A DNA stretch of 64,000 bases from Chitinophagaceae bacterium PMP191F (GCA_001302245.1 LGYU01000003.1:1-64000); one strand, 5' to 3'. Shown: positions 1 through 8,593, numbered from the stretch's first letter. The notes: generated by a model not told the origin, from the letters alone. Numbers and translations are program-made.

Positions 1-26
1 ACACAGTTTTTGCTATAGTGTCTAAA

Positions 27-60
27 GTAAACGCCCCGCTGTGCGGGGCGTTTACTTTTT
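27..60. terminator. Strong hairpin terminator, probably bidirectional
   Basis: A perfect inverted repeat, with 13-base arms starting GTAAACGCCCCGC and a TGT loop, spans 27-55 and is followed by a T-run on the plus strand. The stop codon of the minus-strand XRE gene (52-54) lies inside the right arm. The hairpin therefore ends that gene, and probably also an upstream plus-strand gene outside the window. Confidence 0.85.
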
Positions 61-381
61 ATAAGCTTTGCTTGTTCTGTAATCGCGGAGGTAAGCGTCC
101 ATGACATTAAAGAGTTCTGTTTGCTTAGTGGCTGGCAGCTTTGCAATATCTTCTAAGCGTTCCAGCATACTGGCATCTTTTACGAGCAAAGAAGATTTAC
201 CCACCAGAAAATCCAAACTTACTTCTAAGGCTTCCGAAATCTTGGTAGCAATCTCAACCGAAGGCATCATATCGTTACCTTCATACCGGCCAACGATAGG
301 GCCGGACGTACCGATCTTCTCCGCCAGTTCCTCGCGGAACATCCCTTCTTCTTTACGGGCCTGCATCATTCTATTGCCCAA
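52..381 (-). CDS. XRE-family helix-turn-helix transcriptional regulator
   Basis: This is a small cytoplasmic DNA-binding protein of about 109 residues. Residues 1-62 form an HTH_3/XRE domain: MMQARKEEG, then the recognition-helix region EELAEKIGTSGPIVGRYE and the typical tail PSVEIATKISEALEVSLDFLVG. The last 45 residues form a short helical tail. The longest frame begins at a TTG (379-381). No ATG lies upstream before a stop, and the in-frame ATG ATG pair four codons later would cut into helix 1, so TTG is preferred. The 5' end lies inside a dispersed intergenic repeat (385-402). Repeats of TTCGTAC upstream could be its own operator. The targets are unknown. Confidence 0.85.
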   Translation of the reverse strand: MGNRMMQARKEEGMFREELAEKIGTSGPIVGRYEGNDMMPSVEIATKISEALEVSLDFLVGKSSLLVKDASMLERLEDIAKLPATKQTELFNVMDAYLRDYRTSKAYKK

Positions 382-384
382 TTT

Positions 385-402
385 TACATTCTCAAATTTT
401 CA
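385..402. repeat. Dispersed intergenic repeat word, copy at XRE 5' end
   Basis: The 18-base word TACATTCTCAAATTTTCA is identical to 4395-4412. It is part of a family of short intergenic repeats in this genome and carries the TTG start region of the XRE gene at its edge. Confidence 0.6.
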
Positions 403-474
403 AATTATTCTGCCGTTTCTGCCGGAAATGCCGTTTTGTGTTTCTTTTAACTTTAAACATTCTTGCTGCCCCCT

Positions 475-516
475 GGTTCGTACCTGGCCGGTATTTCGTT
501 CGTACTTTCTTCGTAT
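475..516. promoter_or_regulatory. Possible operator repeats upstream of XRE gene
   Basis: Three copies of TTCGTAC/TTCGTAT lie at 477-483, 499-505 and 510-516, within 100-140 bases upstream of the XRE start. Repeats of this kind could bind the regulator itself. This rests on pattern only. Confidence 0.25.
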
Positions 517-864
517 CACCTCCGGTATTAAAGCGTACAAAATAAGGGTCAGGACCTTAGGATAAGCAGAGAAAGATACTGGTTGGATACAAGAAGAAGG
601 GGAGTTGTTAAAAGCGTTGCAGCAGGGGGTGTAGGTTATATGTTATGGGATTTACGGAATGCAAAATGCCGAATGCCGGTCTGACCTGTCATTCGGGCAG
701 TAGTACGCAGTTTCCCATTAAAATGTGTCTTACAACTAAATACATAGCATTTAACTATAACAGGCACGCCACTCCCCTTAAATAGGCTCGTACCTTTGTA
801 TATACACCCGCTCTCTGACAGGCATCGGCAATAAGATCAAATGAGCAGGAATTACAGCCCAATC

Positions 865-2817
865 TTACAACGGAAATGCGGCTACTCTTAAACGGGTGCT
901 CCCGTAAGGGACCAGGGTAATATTTTCAATCGCATTGGCAGGTGTAAGTTGTCCCGGTACCGGAAGCACGGGTGTATACCGGTTTTCCAGTAGCTGCCAG
1001 CCGGGTAATTGCCGGGCAGGGATCTGTATCACTACAGGTGCATTGCCAGGATCCAACGGATAACCGGCAACTGTTTTTTTGACAACACGCAGCGACAGAC
1101 TATCTGTAGCAGCCAGTGTATAATTCCAGGTACCTGCCGGGGTAAGCGACAATGCAGGAAATGCCGGATCATTGGATCTTTTGCCATTCAGATTGGCATA
1201 GGTAGCCGTATCAATGGTTACATGCTCCGGAATAGGATAGGCATACAACAACGGTCCACGCTCTACTGTAACGGCCTGTTTGTTCCAGGGGATCAGCCTG
1301 GCTGTCATTGGTAACAACAGTTCAATTTTATCTCCCTTGCGGAAAGTGCGTCGAATGGTCGTGAAACTGCCCGGTTTGCCAATCTCCCTGTACACTTTTC
1401 CATTGATACGTACAACAGCCTGCGTACACCAGGATGGTATGCGGAAAGTAAACGGCATGGTAACAGGCGCAGACATATCAAACGTAAAGACAATACTCTC
1501 ACTGAAAGGATATCCGGTAGTTTCTGTAATGGTAACCGACTGGTTATTGATCTGCAACTGCTCTACAGATGGGCCGTATAAGGCAGCTACCGGTCCGCCG
1601 TCTTTATTGCGCATCCACATGCGGGCTACATAGTTAGGCATGAAGCGATGTACATTACCTGCGCAACATTCTGTTTCATGACAGGGCCAGTAAGCCATCC
1701 AGGTTGATCCATGTGCCAGCTTATTGGTATTGGAGTTGCCCGTGGCTATCACCTGGTTCACACTCGAAAAATATTGCAGATTCTTAAAATCTTTTGATAT
1801 AGCACCTGGTCCCGCGTTGAAGATCGCTTTCTCAATCCGGTCGGCATACAAAGCCTGCCCTGTAGCCATTAACAGGTAACCGGCAGACCAGGTATAATCT
1901 GTTATATCACAGGTTTCATGGCTTTTTATCGGGTCTTTACCTGCCAGGAACTCATTGGAACTGGGAACTCCATCCGGTAACATGTGATCACGATCCAGTT
2001 TGGCAAAAGCATTGATCGCTGCATCAAGATATTCCGTTTTACCGGTATAGCTGTATAGTATTGCCGGCAGTTTCGCCATCTCCATATAAGTAACGCCATG
2101 CATAACAATAGTATCTGGCGAAAGGCATTTACGCTGGTTCAGATCAAAACCACCCAAAGCCCACGCATCTTCCGCCAGTTTCAGCAATGCAGGATCTTTG
2201 GTAAGTCCATACGTCCATAACACGCCTTCTATATTCATAATGGCGCGTCGGAATTTTCCCGGCTCGTTTCCCAGTTGCTCCGGAGTATAACTCAGGTAAT
2301 GCGCGTGTAATGCCTGCACAATGCGTTCATCGCGGGTGGCCATATATTCTGCCTGCAATACCCTGAAATAAACTGCTATGGGCCACTGACTGCTGAATTG
2401 TATTGGCCCCAGGCGTTGATTGGCTTGCGGATGTGTCAGGGTATAATTGATCCCGGCCCTTGCTTTTTGAATAAAAGAAGTATCCTTTAACAGGTAGCCC
2501 AGGCGCAACAATCCATCAGAATAATAGGCTGTTTGTTCATATCTCCACCAGTTGTCTCCATGTTCGCCAACACGTTCAATAAGGCCCGCCCACAACGTAC
2601 CATTATAAGGGTAGGAGAGTACTTCAGGGTGACCGGTAAGTCCCGATTGCTGCCTGTTTAAAAACTCACGCAACCAGCCTTCCGGTGTCACTGCAGTGAT
2701 GGGCTGTTCGCCAAACTGGCTGAATGGGGCTTTGTAATCAATACTATTTTGTGCCTGTATGGTTGCGGATATGATCAGCCAATACAATACAGATAATAAT
2801 GTCTTCATATTGAACAT
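865..2817 (-). CDS. GH127-type beta-L-arabinofuranosidase (DUF1680 family), exported
   Basis: A 650-residue glycoside hydrolase that probably releases L-arabinofuranose or related sugars from plant glycans in the periplasm or outside the cell. Residues 1-22 are a signal peptide ending near IQAQ. The (alpha/alpha)6 barrel follows, with conserved HGVTYMEMAKLPAI (240-253). ETC at 301-303 and ECCAG at 383-387 match the Glu/Cys and double-Cys positions that bind zinc and act in catalysis in characterised GH127 enzymes. A C-terminal beta-sandwich occupies roughly 430-650. Met1 or Met4 could be the start. The gene stands alone, without a SusC/SusD pair. Substrate specificity cannot be read from the sequence. 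Confidence 0.85.
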   Translation of the reverse strand: MFNMKTLLSVLYWLIISATIQAQNSIDYKAPFSQFGEQPITAVTPEGWLREFLNRQQSGLTGHPEVLSYPYNGTLWAGLIERVGEHGDNWWRYEQTAYYSDGLLRLGYLLKDTSFIQKARAGINYTLTHPQANQRLGPIQFSSQWPIAVYFRVLQAEYMATRDERIVQALHAHYLSYTPEQLGNEPGKFRRAIMNIEGVLWTYGLTKDPALLKLAEDAWALGGFDLNQRKCLSPDTIVMHGVTYMEMAKLPAILYSYTGKTEYLDAAINAFAKLDRDHMLPDGVPSSNEFLAGKDPIKSHETCDITDYTWSAGYLLMATGQALYADRIEKAIFNAGPGAISKDFKNLQYFSSVNQVIATGNSNTNKLAHGSTWMAYWPCHETECCAGNVHRFMPNYVARMWMRNKDGGPVAALYGPSVEQLQINNQSVTITETTGYPFSESIVFTFDMSAPVTMPFTFRIPSWCTQAVVRINGKVYREIGKPGSFTTIRRTFRKGDKIELLLPMTARLIPWNKQAVTVERGPLLYAYPIPEHVTIDTATYANLNGKRSNDPAFPALSLTPAGTWNYTLAATDSLSLRVVKKTVAGYPLDPGNAPVVIQIPARQLPGWQLLENRYTPVLPVPGQLTPANAIENITLVPYGSTRLRVAAFPL

Positions 2818-3180
2818 ATTAAAGCTATTCGCCGGGATTTCTGCACAACAGAGTTATTCTTCTTTTTATGCCTGGAGTTGAAATTAAGTTATTTTACGGG
2901 TACGTACACTATTTTAACCGGATATTATCTTATTGAGGAAAAATTACCTGTTTTAAGATGAGTGAAAAGTTTTCTTTAATCCGCATCAAAATGATCCGAT
3001 CTGCCGGAAAAATAAATATCTGAAGAGATAGACATTAATAATAATATTCCATAAGCATCAGAAACAAACAATCACAAGATCTATTAAAAACAGAAATCAT
3101 CATCCGTTATCTCTTGAATTACGCACGAACAGTAGTAACTTAAAGTAGTAATCGCAAATGTAACCGCAAACAACTTACAC
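2818..3180. other. Divergent intergenic region, no gene seen
   Basis: This A+T-rich 363-base region lies between two divergent genes (GH127 on minus, VOC on plus) and must hold both promoters. I see no exact TANNTTTG element, no ORF and no strong hairpin. Confidence 0.5.
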
Positions 3181-3549
3181 ATGAAGCATCCTACTTTCGG
3201 CAATGGTAAGATCTGCTATATTGAAATACCTGCGGATGATATTCAACGCTCATCAGCGTTCTATAAAAATGTTTTTGGCTGGAAGATCAGGACTGACCAC
3301 CAGAAACATATTTCTTTTGATGACGGTGTAGGAGAGGTGAGCGGTATGTGGGTAATCGGTCCGAAACCAGCGGCAGAACCAGGACTGGTGATCTCGATCA
3401 TGGTCAACGATATTGAAGCATCAATAGCACTGGTAATTGCACACGGTGGCACCATTGTGTTACCATATAATAAAAATTCTTCTATGAAAGTAGCACGCTT
3501 TACTGACCCGTTTGGCAATGTATTCGGCTTATACCAGCATGGTGGCTGA
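3181..3549 (+). CDS. VOC-family (glyoxalase/bleomycin-resistance fold) protein
   Basis: A 122-residue single vicinal-oxygen-chelate domain. Residues 10-36 (ICYIEIPADDIQRSSAFYKN) form the first beta-alpha unit, and the C-terminal ARFTDPFGNVFGLYQ is the hallmark last strand. Members are metal-dependent lyases, isomerases or dioxygenases, or drug-binding proteins. The substrate cannot be assigned. The TPR gene follows 57 bases downstream on the same strand and may be co-transcribed. Confidence 0.85.
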   Translation: MKHPTFGNGKICYIEIPADDIQRSSAFYKNVFGWKIRTDHQKHISFDDGVGEVSGMWVIGPKPAAEPGLVISIMVNDIEASIALVIAHGGTIVLPYNKNSSMKVARFTDPFGNVFGLYQHGG

Positions 3550-3606
3550 TACATTATTCCGCTTTTATACATTGCTGCAATTGACCCAACCCGACAAATC
3601 ACGACC

Positions 3607-4212
3607 ATGAAGGTAAAAGATATTTATTCCTGTGCCGGCACCAATATTTTCGTTGTTACAGATCAAAGCGATGACGATGAACTGAACTGGGATATTGAAC
3701 CGACAGACCTTGAACTGTTGCCGGAAGAAGAAAATTTTTATTTCGTTAAAGCATACGAGGTTTCCTCCGACAGCATCACCGGATGCTACCTGGGCATTAT
3801 GACCCCTGAAAGAATTGCAGAATCTGTGATACGACAGACAGGCAATGGCCAGTCACGTTCTGAAAGTATCTATGATCAGAAACGAACCATTATCCCTGCA
3901 GTAGCTTCCAACTGTTTTGGTGACTATACATTGTATTATTCAAAAGAAAATCCGCAAACCGGTATTGATATTTTAAGAAGCGGATTGGATAAAGCCATCA
4001 ACAAAAATGTAGTGGCGGAAGACCTGGGATATATTTTACGCGATGAGGGCAGACTGGCAGAAGCTATTGAAGCATTTAAGATCAGCGAAGCAGCCGGTCC
4101 CTCTTCTGAATACATCTACCTGGAACTATCAGAGCTGTATAAACAATCAGGACAAATTGAAGAATCCCTGCAATACGAACAGAAATTTAAAGAACAGGAA
4201 GAGGATAATTAA
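3607..4212 (+). CDS. Uncharacterised protein with C-terminal TPR region
   Basis: I do not recognise the family. The protein has 201 residues, no signal peptide and no membrane segment. The first 110 residues are an acidic alpha/beta region. Residues 130-196 look like two tetratricopeptide helices pairs (AEDLGYILRDEGRLAEAIEAF and YLELSELYKQSGQIEESLQYE), suggesting a protein-protein interaction role. It follows the VOC gene closely. A run of dispersed repeats begins directly after the stop codon. Confidence 0.75.
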   Translation: MKVKDIYSCAGTNIFVVTDQSDDDELNWDIEPTDLELLPEEENFYFVKAYEVSSDSITGCYLGIMTPERIAESVIRQTGNGQSRSESIYDQKRTIIPAVASNCFGDYTLYYSKENPQTGIDILRSGLDKAINKNVVAEDLGYILRDEGRLAEAIEAFKISEAAGPSSEYIYLELSELYKQSGQIEESLQYEQKFKEQEEDN

Positions 4213-4240
4213 CCGAATGCAAAAAGTGGCGAGTGAAAAC

Positions 4241-4273
4241 AAGGTGTTGGCTGTTAGGATTTAGCTGTTAGCA
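4241..4273. repeat. Dispersed intergenic repeat, family B
   Basis: The stretch from GGTGTTGGCTGTTAGG to CTGTTAGCA matches 16720-16751 with about five mismatches in 31 bases. It lies directly after the TPR gene. Confidence 0.6.
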
Positions 4274-4325
4274 AATACAAGTCCGAAAGACGGGAAGACC
4301 GGAAGAAAGAAGTCTGTAGAAGTTA

Positions 4326-4412
4326 CGAGCAGTGAGCAAAAGCACAAAGCAATCCCCAACCATCAAACAATCAGGCAACTCATTTTCAAATTACTACATT
4401 CTCAAATTTTCA
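4326..4412. repeat. Dispersed intergenic repeat, family A
   Basis: Shared blocks AGCAAAAGCACAAAGCAATC, AACAATCAGGCAA and TTTTCAAAT occur in the same order on the opposite strand at 41711-41802. The end of this copy (4395-4412) is identical to 385-402. No coding potential is seen. Confidence 0.7.
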
Positions 4413-4427
4413 GATCCTGCTATCGCT

Positions 4428-5108
4428 TTACCCATATTTCGCACATTCCTGCTGCTCTTTCTCCGTATAAGCATACCCATATTGCTTTAATACATCATCC
4501 GGAACACCATTCCAGGCATTGGGCTTGTTGCCGGCATAACCAATATCTTTTACGCCGATCTCTGAAGTGTAAAAACCGGTAGCTGTTAAATTGCGCATCA
4601 GGTTAAAAAAAGCTACCCCCTGTGCAAATTCTCTTTTTGCTTTTGCAGGATAGGCAATATCATCTACCACCTTCAAACGCTGTTGTTCACTGCAATCTGT
4701 AAACGATTTATCAAACCGTTTTAAACATTGCACATCCAGCCAGCGCAGTCCGCCGCGCATGGGTATCTGGTGTTCGGGCATATCCTTTACAATGAATTCA
4801 ATAAAGTCTGGCACTTTGGCATCAGATGCACTGCCGCTCACTTCATCGCGTGGAATGATAATATCAGCCAGCACCGTAATGGTAGCCATTTCGTGTGCAG
4901 AGAAGAATGTTTTAGCAGTGATATTGTTGTAATGTTCAATTTCTTCCGGTTGCCTGTCCAGCGTAAAAACAGGTTGCTCTGTTTTAGGAGCGCCGCCTGA
5001 TTTTTTATCATTGCTTTTGCAGGCTTCCAGTATAACACCCGCGGAGAGAGTACTTACAGCAAGCGCTTTCAGGGTTTGTCTTCTGTCCATGGTTTTGTTT
5101 TTAGGCAA
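4428..5108 (-). CDS. Gluconate 2-dehydrogenase subunit 3-like lipoprotein with twin-arginine signal
   Basis: A 226-residue exported protein. DRRQTLKAL (8-16) is a twin-arginine motif, followed by a hydrophobic stretch and LEAC (28-31), which resembles a lipobox, so it is probably a Tat-exported lipoprotein. The mature part matches the Gluconate_2-dh3 family (AHEMATITVLADIIIPRDEVSGSA and MRGGLRWLDV). It lies 143 bases downstream of a GMC flavoprotein on the same strand, the usual partner arrangement in sugar-oxidising periplasmic dehydrogenases of Bacteroidota. It is probably the small subunit that exports or stabilises the catalytic subunit. Met1 or Met7 could be the start. Confidence 0.85.
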   Translation of the reverse strand: MPKNKTMDRRQTLKALAVSTLSAGVILEACKSNDKKSGGAPKTEQPVFTLDRQPEEIEHYNNITAKTFFSAHEMATITVLADIIIPRDEVSGSASDAKVPDFIEFIVKDMPEHQIPMRGGLRWLDVQCLKRFDKSFTDCSEQQRLKVVDDIAYPAKAKREFAQGVAFFNLMRNLTATGFYTSEIGVKDIGYAGNKPNAWNGVPDDVLKQYGYAYTEKEQQECAKYG

Positions 5109-5251
5109 ATCATTTTAAGTATTGATTACGAAATACGAAGTAAGGCAATCTGAGCACTCCTGTTCCGCAATCCATTATTAAAAATTTTGAATAAAAGCAG
5201 GAATATAACAACAGTAACAATCCGTACCTCGTACTTCCCACTTCGTATTTA
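5109..5251. repeat. Intergenic repeat words between dehydrogenase genes
   Basis: The gap carries ACGAAATACGAAGTAAGG (about 5128-5145) and, inverted, CTTCCCACTTCGTATTTAC (about 5233-5251). The shared core AAATACGAAGT faces itself across about 100 bases. This is typical of lexicon-like intergenic repeats. It could fold in mRNA between the two genes. Confidence 0.4.
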
Positions 5252-7000
5252 CTATAAGTTTTGTTTTTTCATTTCACTGACAATATACTCACTGGCCCGC
5301 ATAGACAATGCAAGGATGGTCCAGGTAATATTTTTATCCGCCTGTGATACAAACTGTCCCCCATCTACGCAAAAAAGGTTCTTACAATCGTGCGCCTGGC
5401 TCCATTTGTTCAATGCAGAACGTTTGGGATCATTGCCCATGCGAACTGTACCTGCCTCGTGAATGATCTTACCCGGTGTATCCAGTCCGTAATTATTTTC
5501 TTTGGTACCATCGTTCCCCCAGGTAATTACAGCCCCCATGGCATGCATGATCTCTGCAAAGGTTTCTTTCATGTGTTTGGCCTGGTTGATCTCATGCTCT
5601 GACGGCTTTACATGAAAACGCAATACGGGAATGCCATACTTATCTACAACAGTAGGGTCAATTTCACAATAATTGCTTTCAAGCGATAATGCTTCACCAC
5701 GACCGGCCATGCCTACAGTAGCACCATAGAAGAAGCGGAAATCTTCTTTCAGTGAAGCACCATAACCACCGGCTTCTTTTGTTTTACCATTCACCTGGTA
5801 TTTACCGTTCATGCCTTCAATGCCAAAACCAAACCCATAAGCTGGCTGTCCCATACCACCCCAGTATTCAATGTGATAACCACGGGCAAAATCCAGTTTC
5901 TTATTATCGCCCCACCAGGGAGTATACACGTGCATACCACCTACACCATCTTCATTGTAACGTTTGCGGCCAAAAAGCTGTGGCAGTACACCGCCCATTG
6001 CCATACCGGTAGAATCGTGCAGGTATTTACCAACCACATTGCTGTTATTGGCCAATCCATTGGGATGACGATCGGACTTTGAATTCAGCAACAGGCGTGC
6101 AGATTCGCAGGCACTGGCAGCCAGGATCACCACACGGCCATTCACCTGGTATTCCTGCATGTCCTGTTTGTTCACGTACGAAATACCGGTTGCCAGGCCT
6201 TCACGATTGGTCAGCACTTCGCGCGCCATGGCATTGGTGATCACATCCAGGTTGCCGGTTTGCATAGCAGGCTTGATCAGCACTGATGAAGAAGAAAAAT
6301 CTGCATACATGGTACTGCAGGCCCTGCCGCATTGTCCGCAATAGATACAGGCACCGCGCTCTTTATTATTCTCAAGAGGTTTGGTTAAAATAGAAAGGCG
6401 GGAGGGAATCACCGGTATACCGATACCGGTTGCCGCTTTTTTGATCATCAGTTCGTGCAAACGGGGTTTGGGCGGTGGCAGAAAAATACCATCCGGATCA
6501 TTTTCCAATCCCTCGTTGGTACCAAACACACCGATCAGGCGATCAATAGCATCATAATAAGGTTTGATATCTTCATAACCAATGGGCCAGTCTTCGCCCA
6601 ATCCGTCAATGCTTTTACGTTTGAAATCTTTGGGGCCGAAACGCAGCGAGATCCTTCCCCAGTGATTGGTACGTCCGCCCAGCATACGTGCGCGCCACCA
6701 GTCCCATTTTGTATTGTCCTTAGTAGTATAGGGTTCACCCTCCACTTCCCAGCCCCAGTAACAGGCATCAAAATCACCAAAAGGTCTGAATTTAGTGCTG
6801 GCACCACGCCGGGGTGAATCCCACGGATTTTTGAATTGGGTTACATTGGTACGGGGGTCATACATAGGGCCTGCTTCCACCAGGCAAACTTTCAGTCCGG
6901 CCTTTGACAGAACATACGCAGCCATGCCGCCACCGGCACCGGAACCTACAATTACGGCATCGTATTGTTTTGGATTTTTCTTAAACTGGATATCTCCCAT
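5252..7000 (-). CDS. GMC-family FAD oxidoreductase (gluconate/sugar dehydrogenase large subunit type)
   Basis: A 582-residue flavoprotein that probably oxidises a sugar or polyol, passing electrons to the respiratory chain. The FAD-binding GSGAGGG is at 19-25, followed by KVCLVEAG. The GMC catalytic region has HEAGTVRMG from His514 and DKNITWTI around Asn556. CIYCGQCGRAC (Cys218, 221, 224, 228) is a four-cysteine cluster in the middle of the protein. The ATG at 7000 is preferred because the domain begins just after it. The frame extends 39 codons further upstream with non-homologous, basic sequence. No signal peptide is seen, so export would rely on the Tat signal of the downstream subunit. 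Confidence 0.88.
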   Translation of the reverse strand: MGDIQFKKNPKQYDAVIVGSGAGGGMAAYVLSKAGLKVCLVEAGPMYDPRTNVTQFKNPWDSPRRGASTKFRPFGDFDACYWGWEVEGEPYTTKDNTKWDWWRARMLGGRTNHWGRISLRFGPKDFKRKSIDGLGEDWPIGYEDIKPYYDAIDRLIGVFGTNEGLENDPDGIFLPPPKPRLHELMIKKAATGIGIPVIPSRLSILTKPLENNKERGACIYCGQCGRACSTMYADFSSSSVLIKPAMQTGNLDVITNAMAREVLTNREGLATGISYVNKQDMQEYQVNGRVVILAASACESARLLLNSKSDRHPNGLANNSNVVGKYLHDSTGMAMGGVLPQLFGRKRYNEDGVGGMHVYTPWWGDNKKLDFARGYHIEYWGGMGQPAYGFGFGIEGMNGKYQVNGKTKEAGGYGASLKEDFRFFYGATVGMAGRGEALSLESNYCEIDPTVVDKYGIPVLRFHVKPSEHEINQAKHMKETFAEIMHAMGAVITWGNDGTKENNYGLDTPGKIIHEAGTVRMGNDPKRSALNKWSQAHDCKNLFCVDGGQFVSQADKNITWTILALSMRASEYIVSEMKKQNL

Positions 7001-7185
7001 ATAATGTGCTGTGGATGGTTGAATATAAATGTAAAAGTATTGTGGCAATTGAGCATACTTTTTTTTAATATAGTGAACAGTAATGCGGTACAATATTATT
7101 ATGGTTATGCCGTGCAACTCCGCCGGATGTGCATTTTCAAAACCGGAAACGATTGCAGTAGTACAGTTTAATAATATTGCGGAAA

Positions 7186-7221
7186 TAAAAATGCCGGTAG
7201 CATGATGATGTTACCGGCATT
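7186..7221 (-). terminator. Rho-independent terminator after SnoaL gene
   Basis: The ten-base arms AATGCCGGTA and TACCGGCATT (7190-7221) form a perfect stem. On the minus strand the stem is followed by TTTTTATTT. It lies just after the stop codon of the SnoaL-like gene. Confidence 0.85.
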
Positions 7222-7238
7222 CATTGTTAAATATCTTT

Positions 7239-7598
7239 CTACATAAAGAATTGTTCAGAAATGATCTTACCATCTTTCACTTCATACAAACAAAGCTCTG
7301 TCATCTTTTCTCGTGGTCTGCCCTTCATAGTGGCATCCAGTGTTAATTTCATGGCAATGTGCCCGTCTGTAACCAGTGGTTCAGATACATCAGTACCATG
7401 TACTGCTTCTACCATTGATTGAAATTTCTCTCCTTTTTGCAGGATCTTATCCCTGCCTTTGGTAACCTTTTCAAAAAGGGGAGATTCATGCTGCTCTGTA
7501 CTGGTGGCATTGTCTGCAAACAACTCTTTCTGGGCTTTTTCATAATCACCCTTTTTGCAATATGCGACCAGCTTTTCGGCAATCTGTTGTGTTGTCAT
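7239..7598 (-). CDS. SnoaL-like / NTF2-fold protein
   Basis: A 119-residue protein with the cone-like SnoaL/NTF2 fold: N-terminal helices (TTQQIAEKLVAYCKKGDYEKAQKELFAD), GRDKILQKGEKF, and final strands ending ELCLYEVKDGKIISEQFFM. Such domains bind small hydrophobic ligands or act as ketosteroid-isomerase-like enzymes. The function here is unknown. The ATG at 7598 is chosen because the fold starts there. The longer frame to 7778 overlaps the neighbouring TfoX gene. A terminator follows. Confidence 0.85.
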   Translation of the reverse strand: MTTQQIAEKLVAYCKKGDYEKAQKELFADNATSTEQHESPLFEKVTKGRDKILQKGEKFQSMVEAVHGTDVSEPLVTDGHIAMKLTLDATMKGRPREKMTELCLYEVKDGKIISEQFFM

Positions 7599-7680
7599 AT
7601 AGAAGCGATTTAATGATGAATACAAATCAGCAAACGCTTTCCATGGAAAAGGAGTGGCAGGTACAGTAGGGTAGTAACCG

Positions 7681-8046
7681 TTATTTTTTTCTGCGGGATG
7701 CAGTCGTTTTCTTTTTGGGAGCAGCTTTGGCGCTGCTATTATAATCCAAACACAAATGTACCCAGTATTGTAATGCATTGGTTGTTTTTAACACATCCAT
7801 ATGCACATATATAAAACCTTTCATTATCCTGCCACTGTGCATCATCGGGCGGCAACCGTTCTCTTCCAGTAAAGATTCCCAGATAGCAGGATCTATTCTG
7901 CACATCAGCTCATCATTGGATACACTAACACACATTTTATCATTTACCATAAATGTGATGCCACGGAACATTTTCTTCTCTTCCACATGAGGCTGGTTTT
8001 CCAGCAACTCACGCACGCGGTTGGTAAGTGATTCATTGGCTGCCAT
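7681..8046 (-). CDS. TfoX/Sxy family N-terminal-domain protein
   Basis: A 121-residue protein with a single TfoX N-terminal domain: KKMFRGITFMVNDKMCVSV, then ELMCRIDPAIWESLL and MHSGRIMKGFIYV. It has a lysine-rich tail (AAPKKKTTASRRKK) that could contact nucleic acid. Full-length TfoX/Sxy activates competence genes in gammaproteobacteria, but these short stand-alone versions in Bacteroidota are not tied to competence. The gene lies 82 bases upstream of SnoaL, so the two may be co-transcribed. Confidence 0.85.
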   Translation of the reverse strand: MAANESLTNRVRELLENQPHVEEKKMFRGITFMVNDKMCVSVSNDELMCRIDPAIWESLLEENGCRPMMHSGRIMKGFIYVHMDVLKTTNALQYWVHLCLDYNSSAKAAPKKKTTASRRKK

Positions 8047-8230
8047 GAGCGGATTTTTTCAGACTGTAATCGTAAATATACTGTATACTTCTTTGTGTTA
8101 CAGCTACATAGTTACCTGTAAATTATTGTCTTTGGAATGATATTCACCGGCAAAGCAGACAATTTTATGTAAAATACATCGTTAATGGAAATATATCCGT
8201 GTATCCACCAAAACCCAATTTAGTATCCCT

Positions 8231-8485
8231 ATGAGCCGTATTTTACAAAATGATCAGGATTACCTTGCGGGTAAATACCTGATGCTCGAAAACCACATTA
8301 TTCACTCCAGTAAAATTGCTTTACTCAAAATTCAAAGTTGGAAATTTGCCCTGAAAACCCCTGAAGTAGGCAAACAATACCAACAGGCTGCCGAAGACAT
8401 GGTACGACTTTCCCTGCTCCGGTATGTTCCCAACACACACATTTTAAGCGAAGAAGGATATTATTTTTATCCGATCGAGAATTAA
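8231..8485 (+). CDS. Small protein of unknown function
   Basis: I do not recognise a family. The 84-residue protein is mostly helical, with no signal peptide or membrane span. It has conserved-looking IIHSSKIALLKIQSWKFA and EEGYYFYPIEN. It starts 184 bases from the divergent TfoX gene and is followed by a terminator, so it is probably an independent transcription unit. Confidence 0.65.
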   Translation: MSRILQNDQDYLAGKYLMLENHIIHSSKIALLKIQSWKFALKTPEVGKQYQQAAEDMVRLSLLRYVPNTHILSEEGYYFYPIEN

Positions 8486-8513
8486 CCAGTACTTACCTGT
8501 TATATTATTTGAA

Positions 8514-8549
8514 AAGATGAGCAGCATAGCCTGTTCATCTTTTCTTTTT
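8514..8549 (+). terminator. Rho-independent terminator
   Basis: The arms AAGATGAGCAG and CTGTTCATCTT (one wobble pair) surround a short loop at 8514-8541, followed by TTCTTTTTA. It terminates the 84-residue gene. Confidence 0.75.
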
Positions 8550-8593
8550 ATACAATAGGATGTAAAAAAAATGTAGCAGTGTTGTTGAGAATA

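Larger units (their letters stand above)
382..864. other. Non-coding stretch between XRE gene and GH127 gene
   Basis: I see no convincing gene here. The plus-strand frame reaching 565 is the shadow of the XRE gene. The stretch contains the dispersed repeat at 385-402, the TTCGTA repeats at 475-516, and an isolated plus-strand TACCTTTG promoter-like octamer at 791-798 with no -33 partner and no gene after it. Confidence 0.5.

Noticed and set aside
101-565. A 154-codon plus-strand frame at the left edge.
   Set aside because: It is antisense to the XRE gene and has a composition unlike a real protein. The XRE domain on minus is unmistakable.
791-798. Isolated TACCTTTG octamer on plus.
   Set aside because: There is no -33 element and no plus-strand gene downstream, so it is probably chance.
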